Assembly: GCA_963576475.1 (NCBI GenBank) | Contig: OY754980.1 | Location: 2,227,567-2,291,566, forward strand | DNA from: Molanna angustata | Lineage: Eukaryota; Arthropoda; Insecta; Trichoptera; Molannidae | Direction: 5' to 3' | Length of the DNA: 64,000 nt | In this document: one piece after another, positions 15,101-22,047 of the stretch | How positions within the stretch are numbered: the first letter of the stretch is position 1 | Layout of the letters: every line of letters begins with the position of its first letter | The notes under the pieces: model-generated | Seen by the model: only the letters and a program-made list of their open reading frames with translations | The model's database searches: none | Told to the model about the DNA's origin: nothing | Position numbers and translations under genes: made by a program

Positions 15101-18100
15101 GTTTTTCACTTCTGTTGAACTTGTTGACTTTTATATTCTTTGAAACCACGCTCTGCTACCATATTAAATAAAAGATTTGTTATTTGAGACACTTTGTTTC
15201 TTTATTTAATCACACAGAAAAACCTAGGCACACAGCCATTACAACATTACAACAGGAAGTAAGGTTAGGACCATAGATATATATCTTCATGTAAATTTAA
15301 ATACCATAGATAATTCAACAGGAACGTAGGAAGATGTATATGTACTTGTTAAACAAGGACATATTCATTTTTTATTTAAAAAAAAAAAAAAAAATTAGTA
15401 TTCTTAAGTTATCAATTGCGTTGCAGAGACATCCCCAACTAAATACTACCCAAACTTAAGGTCGATGGCGTAGAATTTCACATTATTGTGTATGAAGAAA
15501 AGAGATAGATAGCTTTCTATGGGCTTTGAAAGCTATCTATCTCTTTTTTTGACGTTTGACGTTTAAAATGTTTTTTGCTATAACAACACAAACATATGTG
15601 TTATGTACAACATACCCACATAAAGTGACATACAATACTCATCTGTCAAAATCAATAAATAGTGTACTAAACTGAAAGTTGGTTTCAATATAACATAATA
15701 TTGGCGACGATGGCTAAAACAATAAATTTTCATGAGTTTAATCCAGAATTAAATGAATGGAAGACATATTGTGAAAGATTATTGTATAGTTTTGTGGCAA
15801 ATGGCATAACAGATGAAATTATACAACGTGCAAATTTCTATGCTGTGTGTGGGAATACAACATATGAAACATTGCTATCTTTGATACATCCGCTAAAATC
15901 CAACCAAGTCAGTATAACAGAGATAATAAATGTGTTAACTAATCATTTTTCTCCAGCAAAGAATGAAATAGCAGAATCTTATAAGTTTTATACAAGAGAT
16001 CAGAGACAGGGAGAAAAGATGGCAGACTTCATAAGTGAAATACGGAAAATAAGTTTGCATTGTAATTTTGTGGACTTGGAGAGAATGCTGAGAGATCGGA
16101 TAGTCTGCGGAATGCGGGATAAAAGATTAAAAGAACACTTGCTGTCAAAAAATGTGTTGACATATAAAGATGTTGTTGATTCAGCAATTGCTGCCGAATC
16201 CGCAGAAAATAATTGTGCAAATATATATTGCAATATCACAAGTGATTGTACAAAGAACACTACCATGGAGTGTCCTATGGAAGTTAATAAAATTGAAGAC
16301 AAAAAAGTTAAAAATAAATGTTTTCGTTGTGGTGTTTTACACAGTGGTGTCTGTCGGTTCATTAACACTGTATGTAGATATTGTTCATATAAAGGACACC
16401 TGGAACGGGTATGTCAAAAGAAAACAAAAAATGAAAAAAAAGTTTACAAATCAAGACAAATAAATGAAATGGTAGATGATAATGAATCTGCAAGTGAATA
16501 TAATATCAACACATTAAATAATGTTGAAGAACAAAATCAAATGAAACCAGTGAAAATAAATTTATCTATAAATAATAAAAATCACATGTTTGAAGTTGAT
16601 TCAGGGGCAGGAAAAACAATAATTAGTTATCAAACATACAAAAAATTGTTTAGTAACAGTGATATATATATAAGACCAAGTAATGTCATGTTACGTACGT
16701 GGACAGGTGATAAGGTTAAGATTATGGGAAGCGCACAAGTGTCAGTGGAGTATAAAGGAAAAAAACACAAATTGAACGTGATGGTAGCTTCGGGTAAAGG
16801 ACAGAGCCTAGTCGGAAGAAACTGGTTTGAACCATTGGGTATATCTCTACAAGGAGTGAACAATTTAACATCTGTGGATATGAATGAAAATTATTTTTTA
16901 AAATATAAAAACATTTTCAGCAGTACATTAGGAAAATATACTGGCCCTAAGGTGTCACTTAATGTGAACAACGAAAAGAAACCTATCTTTATGAAGAGTC
17001 GTTCGATACCATATGCGCTGCGAGAACGAGTAGAACAAGAAATTGATAGATTAGTCGAAGAAGGAGTGCTTAAATCCATTCCGTACTCTGATTGGGCCAC
17101 ACCTATTGTTCCGATTGTCAAAAAGTGTGGTGCGATACGTATTTGTGGAGACTATCGTTCAACTGTAAATAAAGCCACAGAGACAGACACTTACCCATTG
17201 CCAACTAGTAATGACATATTTGCATGTTTATCGGAAGGTAAATACTTCTCAAAATTGGATCTGGATCGTGCATATACACAACTGGAGGTGGACGATAGTA
17301 CTGCCAAAATATTGACATGGAATACAACCAAAGGATTATTTAGTGTTCATCGATTACCCTTTGGAGTAAAGGCAGCCCCTGGAATTTTTCAGAGGCTTAT
17401 GTGCAACTTAATGGCTGGAATCAAAGGTGTTGCTATTTTACTGGATGACTTGTTGATTTCTGGCAATACTTTAGAAGAACACAATAAAAGATTAGAACAA
17501 GTGATGAGCAAATTAACGCAAGCTGGACTACAGCTAAATAAAGAAAAATGTAAATTTTTACAATCAAAGGTAAACTTTTTGGGATTCACAGTAAGTGCTG
17601 AAGGTATTCAACCAGATAAAAATAAAGTTAACGCAATACACAACACACCAAGGCCAAATAATGTCACTGAGCTCCAGGCATTCCTAGGATTATATAATTT
17701 TTATGAGAGATTCTTACCAAATAAGGCTACGTTGCTCGAACCACTTCATAGATTGCTGGATAAAAGTTCTACATGGAAGTGGTCGCAAAGTGCAGAAAAA
17801 GCATTCAATGATGCAAAACAACTGATAACGTCTGATAGATTATTAGTACATTTTGATTTAAAAAAACAGATAACATTAACATGCGATGCTTCCTTTCATG
17901 GTTTAGGATGTGTCTTATCACATATAATGGATGATGGTTCAGAAAGACCTATTGCTATGGCATCGAGAACTTTACAGGTACATGAAAGAAAATACGCACA
18001 AATTGACAAAGAAGCAGCAGCCATCATTTTCGGGATAAAAAAATTTCATAACTATATAATGGGTAATAAAGTAACAATTATTACAGATCATTTACCTCTA

Positions 18101-21100
18101 TTAGGTATATTTAATTCAGAAAAACCAATACCGGAAATATTATCACCGAGAATGACACGGTGGGCACTGTTACTGAATTCCTACGACTATAAATTAATAT
18201 ATAAAAAAGGTATCAATATTGGAAATGCGGATGCACTAAGTAGATGGCCATCCCCGGTGTGGGAAGAGGATGAGGAAGAGATTGCAGATGTATTAATGAT
18301 GGGTCAACATGTTCCCGATGTGCCATTCTCTATTGAAGAGGTGGCAAAACAGACAAAACAAGATATAATTCTTTGTAAAGTGTTCAATTGGATATTACGA
18401 GGATGGCCTAATAGTGTTAATAGTGTTAATGATGAAGAAAAAAAATATTGGCATAGAAGATTGGAACTGTCATTAATGAATGAATGCATTTTATTGGGTA
18501 CTAGAGTGGTAATTCCCACAGGAATGAGGGATAGCGTAATGAAAATCCTTCATGATTCCCATAATGGAATGGTTGCTACTAAGGCTGTAGCCAGGAGTTA
18601 CGTTTGGTGGCCAGATTTATCCAAGGACATAGAAGTAATGGTGTCCAATTGTAAAATTTGTCAGCAACACAGACAAATGCCAGCTCAGGTAGTCCATTCT
18701 TGGATACCTACAACACGCCCATGGAGTAGAATACATGTAGATTTTGCTGGCCCATATATGGGGAAAAATTTTCTCATCGTTGTTGATTCTTACTCAAAAT
18801 GGCCAGAGGTCAAATTGGTTAACAGCCAGTCGACAGCAGTTACAATAAAAAATTTACGGGATATTTTTGCCGCTCAAGGATTATGTGAGGTTTTAGTATC
18901 GGATAATGCAACAGCTTTTACATCTGATGAATTTAAAATATTTTTGAATAGCAACAAAATAAAACACATATTGGTACCACCATATAGCCCAGCATCCAAC
19001 GGGCAAGCTGAAAGAATGGTGAAAACGGTAAAATTGAAACTAAGCAAGATGTCTGATATACCATGGGATATCAGAATTCCAAGGATGTTGTATTCACTTC
19101 GATCTACACCTTGTTCAGTAACAAAGAAAAGCCCAGCGGAACTCTTAAATAAAAGAATGTTTCGAACCATACTAGATGCAATACATCCTCAGACAGCCAG
19201 TGAAAATAAGGTCAACGAATGCGTAAAGAGTAATGCAGATGTAAATGTTCGCACAATTGAGGAGGGCATGACTGTATTATACAGGAATTATTCAAAAGAC
19301 AAACCAAAATGGGGCAGAGGTTTAGTCTGGCGTAAATTAGGTCCAACTAAGTTTATTATAAAAACTGAAGATGATCAGAATATTACCCGACATCTAAATC
19401 AATTACACATAAGTCCACGACAAGCTGAGGGAGAGGAGAGTGTTGCAGAAAAAGACATTAGAGAGATACTGGGTATCCCAAGGGGAAGCCACATTTTTAC
19501 AAATTATTAATTCATATTATTTGTATTCATATTATTTCATTCATTTATTCATTCAGGGGGGAGATATGTTATGTACAACATACCCACATAAAGTGACATA
19601 CAATACTCATCTGTCAAAATCAATAAATAGTGTACTAAACTGAAAGTTGGTTTCAATATAACATAATAATATGTAACCAACTTCACACTTCACACTGACA
19701 GCTCGATGTCACGATTTTTTTGAAATTCCACCGAATTTTCCGCATCTCGTATGGATCGCTGAATACTCTGTTTGGTATTTGATTTGACAAAATTACCGAA
19801 TACATATTCAACGAAGCCAATAAAATCATCATCCACCGAAAAAATCTTGTATTTTAGTATTAAACCACTCGTAAGGTTCCTCGCTATCAACCTTACTTTT
19901 TGACAATTCGCAAATGTTAGTTTACGCCGATGCGCATGCGCTAAGTATTTAGATATGTCTCTGTAATGCAATTCTCATAGAAAAATGTCATAGCATCTTC
20001 CAGTTAGGAAGCCACGTGATCTCCTAACTTAAGTGAGCGACTGTGCAATGAAAACATGGTTAGTATTTAAAATTTAGTATTTAGGTAGGACTCTGCATTC
20101 GGACCTAAGATTGTTTCCCTGATTTTTTTCACTTATTCAAAGCATTGAAGCATTTTCATTAGGTAGAAGAGGATTTTGTGATTGTGTTATTATTTATTGA
20201 CAAACTTGATATCTCATATATTAAGATAAAGTGGAAATATATGTATATACTTTTATAGGAGAACCACTTTATCACTAAATCACTTTAAGAGCTTGTATGA
20301 CATTTACCAATGTCTTTATTGAATTTCCATATCAATCTAAATTTTGAAAATTCTATAATGTGTGTTGAATAGTAAATTTCTAGCACTTGAATATAAATTG
20401 AAAACATTATCCCCATCTATCGAATCACTATTTAACTTATTGATTTACATCATTATTATTGCACTATATTTACATCATTACATTTAGCATATTTACATCA
20501 TTATTATTGCACTATTTAACTTTTTACTAACACCATCTATTGATTATTATTTTACTGTGGCAATTTTAAAATTTGAACGAAATCATTAAACGTTTATTTA
20601 ATCAATACCTTTTTATATTTAGGAATCTAGTATTGAAGAAAAAGCTGCTGTAAAATTATCTCAGAAGACATTGGAATGGAAACTAACAAACGAGGAAGAC
20701 ATCCATCCATACTCTCTGTCACTGGACAGCATTCTCAACTGTATACAAGGTCTGGTCGCCGATGGAGCCTTACAAAAAGAACGAAAGTAAGTTTAAGCAC
20801 TCCATATATTTAACTAGTATTCTTCACGTATGCCAGGATAGAGGGAGATGGCAAATGCAAGACCCACAGAGGCCTGTAAAGCCATTGTTGATTGATTGAT
20901 TCCTCACATAATATAGATTTTTTTATGCTAGTGTCGGTTTGTGCAGAATGTTGTTGAATAATATGTGAATGTTTTTACAATAAACTATCAGTGTACTGAT
21001 TGGTGAAAATAGTTTTAAAAATCATTTGATTACCAATTTATTTTAGAAAAGTTTATTGATTTAGAGCTTGTAAGGTTATTTAAAAAAATGGCGCTATTAA

Positions 21101-21879
21101 AATAAGCCAGACTTATTATTATTGTCATTTGCTTTGAGGCATAGGTGTAAAATAAAAACAAATACTATGTATTTATAATTTTTGCTTTTTTGTGTGGCAC
21201 CTGCTTAGAATAAGTGCCTTTTCACACGTCCTGGTAAGCTCCGGGCCGGCGCCGGGTAAGAGCCGGGTAATTGTATGGGCATGCATGCTGGTGCGTGTGA
21301 AAGCTACCATACGTGCCCATACACTTCGCTGCCAGTTACTCGGTGCTTACCTGGCGCCGGCCCGGCCTTTACCGGGACATGTGAAAAGGCACTAATTCTT
21401 CCACTCTTTTATATTGTCATAGATTTCGAGTAGAGTCTGATAATCAAAAATACAAGAGGCAAAATAATAACATCTTACATAGTTGAGAGATGAGGTTCGC
21501 CGCACATTTTAGGTGAGACGAGACTGATGTGAGGATCCAGATTGTTAAAATATCAAAAGATTACCATCCACATACAAATACATACAAATATCTCTGAATG
21601 CTTATATTTTAAAGAATTTTAAGTTACATTTTATAAAATCATTACAGCTCAACCTAAATAGAACATTTAAAATGATGGATCTCTTTTGTATGTTGTCGTA
21701 AGTTAACAGTATGTATCTTTTTGCATTTCAGAAATAATTCCATTATGTATAACATCAACAGAGAGAAAATAGCAGAATCTTCCAAGTTTCTTGAATGGAT
21801 AATGCCGGATATACATGTCAAGTTTGATCACTCCAATCCTGTCATGGTTGAACCGAGCAGTTTGCTCTCTAGACTTTAA
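113..21879 (+). CDS. GNPAT: Dihydroxyacetone-phosphate acyltransferase (peroxisomal), partial, 8 exons in window
   Basis: The enzyme acylates dihydroxyacetone phosphate, the first step of ether-lipid (plasmalogen) synthesis, inside peroxisomes. Exons by eye: 113-316, 482-633, 6994-7498, 7814-7951, 9147-9226, 10349-10522, 20623-20786, 21732-21879. Every junction has GT/AG and the phases join into one 520-aa frame ending in TAA. The first exon carries FMRR-like sequence ([13 protein letters not shown]) and the glycerophosphate-acyltransferase substrate block [11 protein letters not shown]; exon 2 gives [13 protein letters not shown] and [12 protein letters not shown]. These are characteristic of GNPAT rather than of mitochondrial GPAT. 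The last residues are SLLSRL, so the C-terminal SRL is a PTS1 signal. The N-terminus, including the HX4D catalytic box, lies upstream of the window. Introns 2 (6.4 kb) and 6 (10.1 kb) are swollen by nested transposons. The family call is firm; exon borders are inferred from splice consensus and phase. Confidence 0.93.
706..845. mobile_element. Short non-autonomous inverted-repeat element
   Basis: The left end (TTAGCTTCCACAGAGGTGCA) is an imperfect inverted match to the right end, whose reverse complement reads TTAGCGTCCACATAGGCACA. The inner motif AGAATACTAAAATC just inside the right end also occurs at the same relative place in the element at 46153-47262, so the two appear related. There is no coding capacity. 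The exact ends and target duplication are uncertain. Confidence 0.55.
1475..1763 (+). mobile_element. 5'-truncated LINE 3' end (RTE/endonuclease-RT type)
   Basis: Translates to the C-terminal end of a LINE ORF2: [20 protein letters not shown], then [19 protein letters not shown], then [19 protein letters not shown], then a stop. It ends with a short TGGTA repeat in place of poly-A. A 13-bp target duplication (TAAAAAAATTGAA, 1462-1474 and 1764-1776) bounds it, showing insertion by target-primed reverse transcription into repeat copy A. Three further copies of the same 3' end lie at about 10003-10281, 22048-22297 and 42860-43171. Confidence 0.82.
1915..5823 (-). mobile_element. Non-autonomous LTR retrotransposon (LARD-like), 693-bp LTRs
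   Basis: Two direct repeats of 693 bp (1915-2607 and 5131-5823) agree closely except for a few differences at their low-coordinate ends. They are flanked by a 4-bp duplication AATC (1911-1914, 5824-5827). On the minus strand the LTR starts TGTGGCAGGCC. A polypurine tract, GGAGGGGAGGAA, precedes the 3' LTR (2608-2619). A primer-binding-like site, TTGGTGACCCTGAAAACGTG, follows the 5' LTR (5111-5130). The 2.5-kb interior has no gag, protease, RT or integrase frame; its longest ORF (2817-3704, 295 aa) is low-complexity and looks non-coding. The element must have been mobilised in trans, probably by a Gypsy-type partner, judging from its 4-bp duplication. Confidence 0.85.
3358..3606. repeat. Short tandem duplications inside the LARD interior
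   Basis: A segment of about 60 bp with GCGCATCAAGTGAGTCTGAT occurs twice in a row (about 3364 and 3436). Just after it a block of about 34 bp with CATCTTGATTTGGTGCCGTT repeats at about 3541-3605. These create the repetitive open frames on the minus strand and argue against a real protein there. Confidence 0.7.
5854..6090. mobile_element. pogo/Tigger-like MITE, 237 bp, TA target duplication
   Basis: It starts CAGTGAGTCTCACTAATCCA and ends with the inverted form (GGATTAGTGAGACTCTACTG), flanked by TA on both sides (5852-5853, 6091-6092). Termini starting CAGT with a GTCTC...AATCC core, together with TA duplication, are typical of pogo/Tigger elements of the Tc1/mariner superfamily. There is no transposase. 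It lies inside repeat copy A. Confidence 0.8.
6242..6818. mobile_element. Non-autonomous TIR DNA element, 577 bp
   Basis: The left end GGCCCGGTATTACAGTC pairs with the right end GACTGTAGTACCGGCCC, an imperfect 17-bp terminal inverted repeat. Both flanks read TAT, which fits a 2-3 bp target duplication. A second inverted pair just inside (CTCATTGAGTTTGTTAAACT and TCTTAAACTGAG) extends the symmetry. No ORF. The superfamily is not certain; a PIF/Harbinger-type element would fit the short duplication. Confidence 0.65.
7566..7725 (+). repeat. Dispersed repeat with GAGGTTCACCACACATTCTG core
   Basis: The stretch with the GAGGTTCACCACACATTCTG core and GGTGAGACGAGACTG recurs at about 21440-21535 (+), 32551-32640 (+) and, inverted, 56100-56262. 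It is an interspersed family of unknown type with no ORF, probably a LINE/SINE 3' part. Confidence 0.6.
8104..8364 (-). pseudogene. LINE ORF2 C-terminal zinc-knuckle remnant
   Basis: The minus strand reads [19 protein letters not shown] followed by a short tail, the CCHC-like C-terminus found after the RNase H of I/Jockey-group LINEs. The LINE at 50506-52440 carries the analogous [19 protein letters not shown]. It is a fragment only, in a GNPAT intron. Confidence 0.65.
8338..8593 (-). mobile_element. LINE 3' end fragment with GAA-repeat tail
   Basis: The minus strand encodes [18 protein letters not shown] followed by a stop and a GAAGAAGAA tail (+ strand CTTCTTCTTCTTCTTC, 8332-8346). This is the C-terminus of a LINE ORF2, and the trinucleotide tail is its 3' end. 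It abuts the zinc-knuckle fragment at 8104, so one inserted into or beside the other. Confidence 0.65.
8857..9010 (+). mobile_element. Degraded LINE 3' end (same family as 32945-33185)
   Basis: The order CAATCGCAG...CCAACTCTTTTATTAACACA...CAGATTGCAAACC matches the better-preserved copy at 32945, which encodes a CR1/Jockey-type ORF2 C-terminus. Here the frame is broken. Confidence 0.5.
10003..10281 (+). mobile_element. Degraded LINE 3' end (copy of the 1475-1763 family)
   Basis: Shares [10 protein letters not shown] and an AT-rich form of the GRPRK...NHVNGILK region with 1475-1763, but with frame breaks. It ends in a degraded GGTGATGGTGTAGGTATGG tail. Confidence 0.65.
10865..15320 (-). mobile_element. 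Complete Copia (Ty1/copia) LTR retrotransposon
   Basis: LTRs of 159 bp at 10865-11023 and 15162-15320 look identical, so the insertion is recent. The target duplication GGAAC flanks both sides (10860-10864, 15321-15325). On the minus strand the primer-binding site TGGTAGCAGAG (15151-15161) directly follows the 5' LTR and matches the 3' end expected of initiator methionine tRNA, the usual Copia primer. A purine-rich AAGGAGGCG precedes the 3' LTR. The polyprotein frame is unbroken. Confidence 0.95.
11160..15077 (-). CDS. Copia Gag-Pol polyprotein, 1305 aa, intact
   Basis: Domains in order: Gag; a CCHC zinc knuckle [14 protein letters not shown] (about residue 198); aspartic protease [12 protein letters not shown] (about 292); integrase with GAG-pre-integrase HRTLGHVN, core motifs HTDLNGP and IDDYSK and the catalytic Glu in [10 protein letters not shown]; reverse transcriptase with [10 protein letters not shown] and the active-site FVDDLLI (about 990); then copia-type RNase H with STSGYVIRL and [13 protein letters not shown]. 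The order protease-integrase-RT defines Ty1/copia. There is one frame with no stop or shift, starting at the ATG 84 nt after the primer-binding site. Product: virus-like particle and replication enzymes of the element. Confidence 0.96.
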   Translation of the reverse strand: MGDIIIPIFDGQDYNNWKKRMIMYLKLKGCQEAILTKQEDEKNLKAVNYIYSAITNKQLEFIGDLDNAYEIIKKFDQMYCKESTALQIILRNKLEKMKLTNYENTTLFYNEFEKNINELKSAGAKINEKEKLNYILRTIPERYSYIGDLIDVLPREDQTVEYVINKLKMTELKEEKETPNSNAYMANKKYKKGKRVCYNCGGANHYARDCQANGGKRRNERTHCRMNAENSGANGGERRNERTQHRMNAETSRAFRKDGPNAWRDRRAFNLEIHATTGEQPGSSKNKFKIEWLLDSGCTDHVINNDIYFSKCVQLKEPVNVRIGDGKILKATKVGSVISKFLVYGRYEEIEMKNVYYVKEMGKNLISYAKVTDKYKIISTGNSCKIYDNNELFAIAWKEGSLYKMFSMIDDKEANVTDSDEGVKGMTLKERWHRTLGHVNFQYLNKICRDQLLVGVPEKLESTYMKCRTCIESKMHNIPFDNNRSRAYEILQIVHTDLNGPHATTGFNGEKYFLTFIDDYSKIARIYTIQNKTQVYDCFVKYVNEIQNLTGKNIKKLRCDNGKEYLNERIFQFVKEKGISMNMCPPYVHELNGTAERYNRTIMDISRCLLAEAKIHRRFWPEIVCAAAYLKNRTLANTMQKKTPFEIMFGKKPNVEHLRLYGSRVFVRIPEQKRKTKWDKKAELGILLGYEEVGYRVLINNKIIIARHVDIVEDGVECIALNEKDDECLSDSNDEIKSNDELDSNDDECDLNDDDNNPCNGDIRAESSTSSRPRRNAKMPSRYDDNYVYTNEINVYCSDVSSPNTFEEALTSEESSEWKKAMNKEIESLYKNETWKLVKKPLNKDILDVKWVYTKKTENKYKARLVVRGFQQREYVEDTYSPVSRMQTLKILLSYCCRECLIVEQMDAETAFLNGKVTSEIYIKQPKGYEDGTDKVCKLYKALYGLRESPRAWYDCFDDFLKSLDFTRSKYDYCLYVKMDGEDKIYIILFVDDLLICCKDKNKIKHIKYLLCNRFKMKDIGHVKNYVGIEIDYNIENNVMFLSQTNYIEALSKKYNLENAKMYNTPMEVNLKLEPSKETNCNNVKYRNLIGSLLYISCSTRPDIGFSVNYLSRFQNCYNETHFKYGLRILKYLYYTKNLKLTFSRKINVQILDCFVDSNWAGDHLDRKSTSGYVIRLYGNVIYWKSKKQSSITKSSTFAEYVALSEAVSELKYVKELLKIFDINIVKPIKIYEDNSGALAISRYGNFTKNSKHIEVQYHFVNESYVEGVINVIKINSEENIADIFTKSLGKEKFVKFRNKLDVIE
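15498..15547. repeat. Perfect 20-bp inverted repeat (hairpin)
   Basis: AAAAGAGATAGATAGCTTTC (15498-15517) is perfectly inverted at 15528-15547 around a 10-nt loop. It sits in the remnant DNA element left of the Gypsy insertion. Probably the centre of a small palindromic element. Confidence 0.75.
15599..19668 (+). mobile_element. Complete Gypsy (Ty3) LTR retrotransposon with 102-bp LTRs
   Basis: LTRs at 15599-15700 and 19567-19668 (102 bp each, TGTTATGTAC...CATAATA) look identical. The 5-bp target duplication ATATG is at 15594-15598 and 19669-19673. The primer-binding-like site TTGGCGACGATGG follows the 5' LTR directly, and its ATG is the likely start codon. The polypurine tract AGGGGGGAGATA (19555-19566) precedes the 3' LTR. 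The polyprotein is intact, so the element is young and possibly autonomous. The LTRs are very short for this group. Confidence 0.94.
15710..19510 (+). CDS. Gypsy Gag-Pol polyprotein, 1266 aa, intact
   Basis: I place the start at ATG 15710 ([10 protein letters not shown]); upstream in-frame codons belong to the primer-binding site. Order: Gag; two zinc-knuckle-like motifs, [12 protein letters not shown] and [14 protein letters not shown] (near 205-235); aspartic protease [11 protein letters not shown] (about 297); RT with [13 protein letters not shown] and active site [10 protein letters not shown]; RNase [16 protein letters not shown]; integrase H2C2 finger ending CKICQQHR, catalytic core [17 protein letters not shown] and [11 protein letters not shown]. 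The protease-RT-RNaseH-integrase order is Ty3/Gypsy, of the K02A2.6-like kind. The RT box has Leu-Leu-Asp-Asp in place of Tyr-x-Asp-Asp; both aspartates are kept. Gag and Pol share one frame with no shift site. Confidence 0.95.
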   Translation: MAKTINFHEFNPELNEWKTYCERLLYSFVANGITDEIIQRANFYAVCGNTTYETLLSLIHPLKSNQVSITEIINVLTNHFSPAKNEIAESYKFYTRDQRQGEKMADFISEIRKISLHCNFVDLERMLRDRIVCGMRDKRLKEHLLSKNVLTYKDVVDSAIAAESAENNCANIYCNITSDCTKNTTMECPMEVNKIEDKKVKNKCFRCGVLHSGVCRFINTVCRYCSYKGHLERVCQKKTKNEKKVYKSRQINEMVDDNESASEYNINTLNNVEEQNQMKPVKINLSINNKNHMFEVDSGAGKTIISYQTYKKLFSNSDIYIRPSNVMLRTWTGDKVKIMGSAQVSVEYKGKKHKLNVMVASGKGQSLVGRNWFEPLGISLQGVNNLTSVDMNENYFLKYKNIFSSTLGKYTGPKVSLNVNNEKKPIFMKSRSIPYALRERVEQEIDRLVEEGVLKSIPYSDWATPIVPIVKKCGAIRICGDYRSTVNKATETDTYPLPTSNDIFACLSEGKYFSKLDLDRAYTQLEVDDSTAKILTWNTTKGLFSVHRLPFGVKAAPGIFQRLMCNLMAGIKGVAILLDDLLISGNTLEEHNKRLEQVMSKLTQAGLQLNKEKCKFLQSKVNFLGFTVSAEGIQPDKNKVNAIHNTPRPNNVTELQAFLGLYNFYERFLPNKATLLEPLHRLLDKSSTWKWSQSAEKAFNDAKQLITSDRLLVHFDLKKQITLTCDASFHGLGCVLSHIMDDGSERPIAMASRTLQVHERKYAQIDKEAAAIIFGIKKFHNYIMGNKVTIITDHLPLLGIFNSEKPIPEILSPRMTRWALLLNSYDYKLIYKKGINIGNADALSRWPSPVWEEDEEEIADVLMMGQHVPDVPFSIEEVAKQTKQDIILCKVFNWILRGWPNSVNSVNDEEKKYWHRRLELSLMNECILLGTRVVIPTGMRDSVMKILHDSHNGMVATKAVARSYVWWPDLSKDIEVMVSNCKICQQHRQMPAQVVHSWIPTTRPWSRIHVDFAGPYMGKNFLIVVDSYSKWPEVKLVNSQSTAVTIKNLRDIFAAQGLCEVLVSDNATAFTSDEFKIFLNSNKIKHILVPPYSPASNGQAERMVKTVKLKLSKMSDIPWDIRIPRMLYSLRSTPCSVTKKSPAELLNKRMFRTILDAIHPQTASENKVNECVKSNADVNVRTIEEGMTVLYRNYSKDKPKWGRGLVWRKLGPTKFIIKTEDDQNITRHLNQLHISPRQAEGEESVAEKDIREILGIPRGSHIFTNY
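19690..19971 (-). other. 93-aa ORF in DNA-element remnant; doubtful protein
   Basis: An open frame that starts inside an inverted-repeat end (about 19955) and crosses the remnant beside the Gypsy insertion. Its product matches no family I recognise and shows no clear motif. It may be chance or the decayed end of a transposase frame. Confidence 0.25.
20841..20902 (+). mobile_element. LINE 3' tail fragment with TTGA repeats
   Basis: GCCAGGATAGAGGGAGATGG through GGCCTGTAAAGCC followed by TTGATTGATTGATT resembles the C-terminal coding end and simple-repeat tail of RTE-like LINEs ([12 protein letters not shown] word, then a stop). It is a short remnant. Confidence 0.5.
21214..21392. mobile_element. 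GC-rich foldback MITE, 179 bp, TAA target duplication
   Basis: GTGCCTTTTCACACGTCC at the left is inverted at the right (GGGACATGTGAAAAGGCAC). TAA flanks both sides (21211-21213, 21393-21395). Further inverted blocks (GGGCCGGCGCC / GGCGCCGGCCC) make nearly the whole element a hairpin. It stands out in GC from its surroundings and has no ORF. It lies in the last GNPAT intron. Confidence 0.8.
21440..21535 (+). repeat. Dispersed repeat (family of 7566-7725)
   Basis: GAGGTTCGCCGCACATTTTAGGTGAGACGAGACTG-type sequence shared with copies near 7620, 32555 and 56200. No ORF. Confidence 0.55.
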
Positions 21880-22047
21880 ACACTATACCTTTGTCTCGTT
21901 GTTTGTAAATATATCAATGAGTGAGTGCATATAAAACAAAGTACACAAAGATTCCCTTTTTACACGGTGGATATGTACTACGCAACACTTTAGAAAGAAT
22001 AATGGTGGATAGGTTTCATTGTATAAAAATCAATTCAGGATATACAT

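Larger units (their letters stand above)
10758..15396 (+). mobile_element. tRNA-derived SINE (family 1), split by the Copia element
   Basis: Parts 10758-10864 and 15321-15396 join into one SINE. The 5' tRNA-like part carries GCTCGCTGGGCTAGTAATCC and the B-box-like GTTCGAATCC. The body has CACCTATAGCACAAGCATTT, and the 3' end is a poly-A run of about 17. The same family is intact at 23312-23494, 48684-48873 and 55869-56044 (all minus). The Copia target duplication GGAAC lies exactly within the SINE word AGGGAACGTAGG, which other copies keep unbroken. Confidence 0.82.
10707..20103. mobile_element. Host TIR DNA element carrying nested SINE, Copia and Gypsy
   Basis: The left end CCGAATGCAGAGTCC (about 10709) followed by a CTAAATACTAA block is inverted at the right end (TAGTATTTAGG...GGACTCTGCATTCGG, about 20077-20102). 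Another inverted pair lies inside: AATTGCGTTGCAGAGACAT (about 15413) and its near complement ATGTCTCTGTAATGCAATT (about 19955). Together these suggest one DNA element, or two related ones inserted into each other, later filled by retrotransposons. About 0.7 kb of its own sequence remains. No transposase is recognised. Confidence 0.5.
10523..20622 (+). other. GNPAT intron 6, 10.1 kb of stacked insertions
   Basis: The intron lies between a GTAAGT donor and a TTTATATTTAG acceptor. A host DNA element was cut by a SINE, the SINE by a Copia, and an inner palindromic element by a Gypsy. Only about 10523-10706 and 20104-20622 look like plain intron; the latter holds a duplicated TTTACATCATTATTATTGCA motif. 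Confidence 0.8.
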
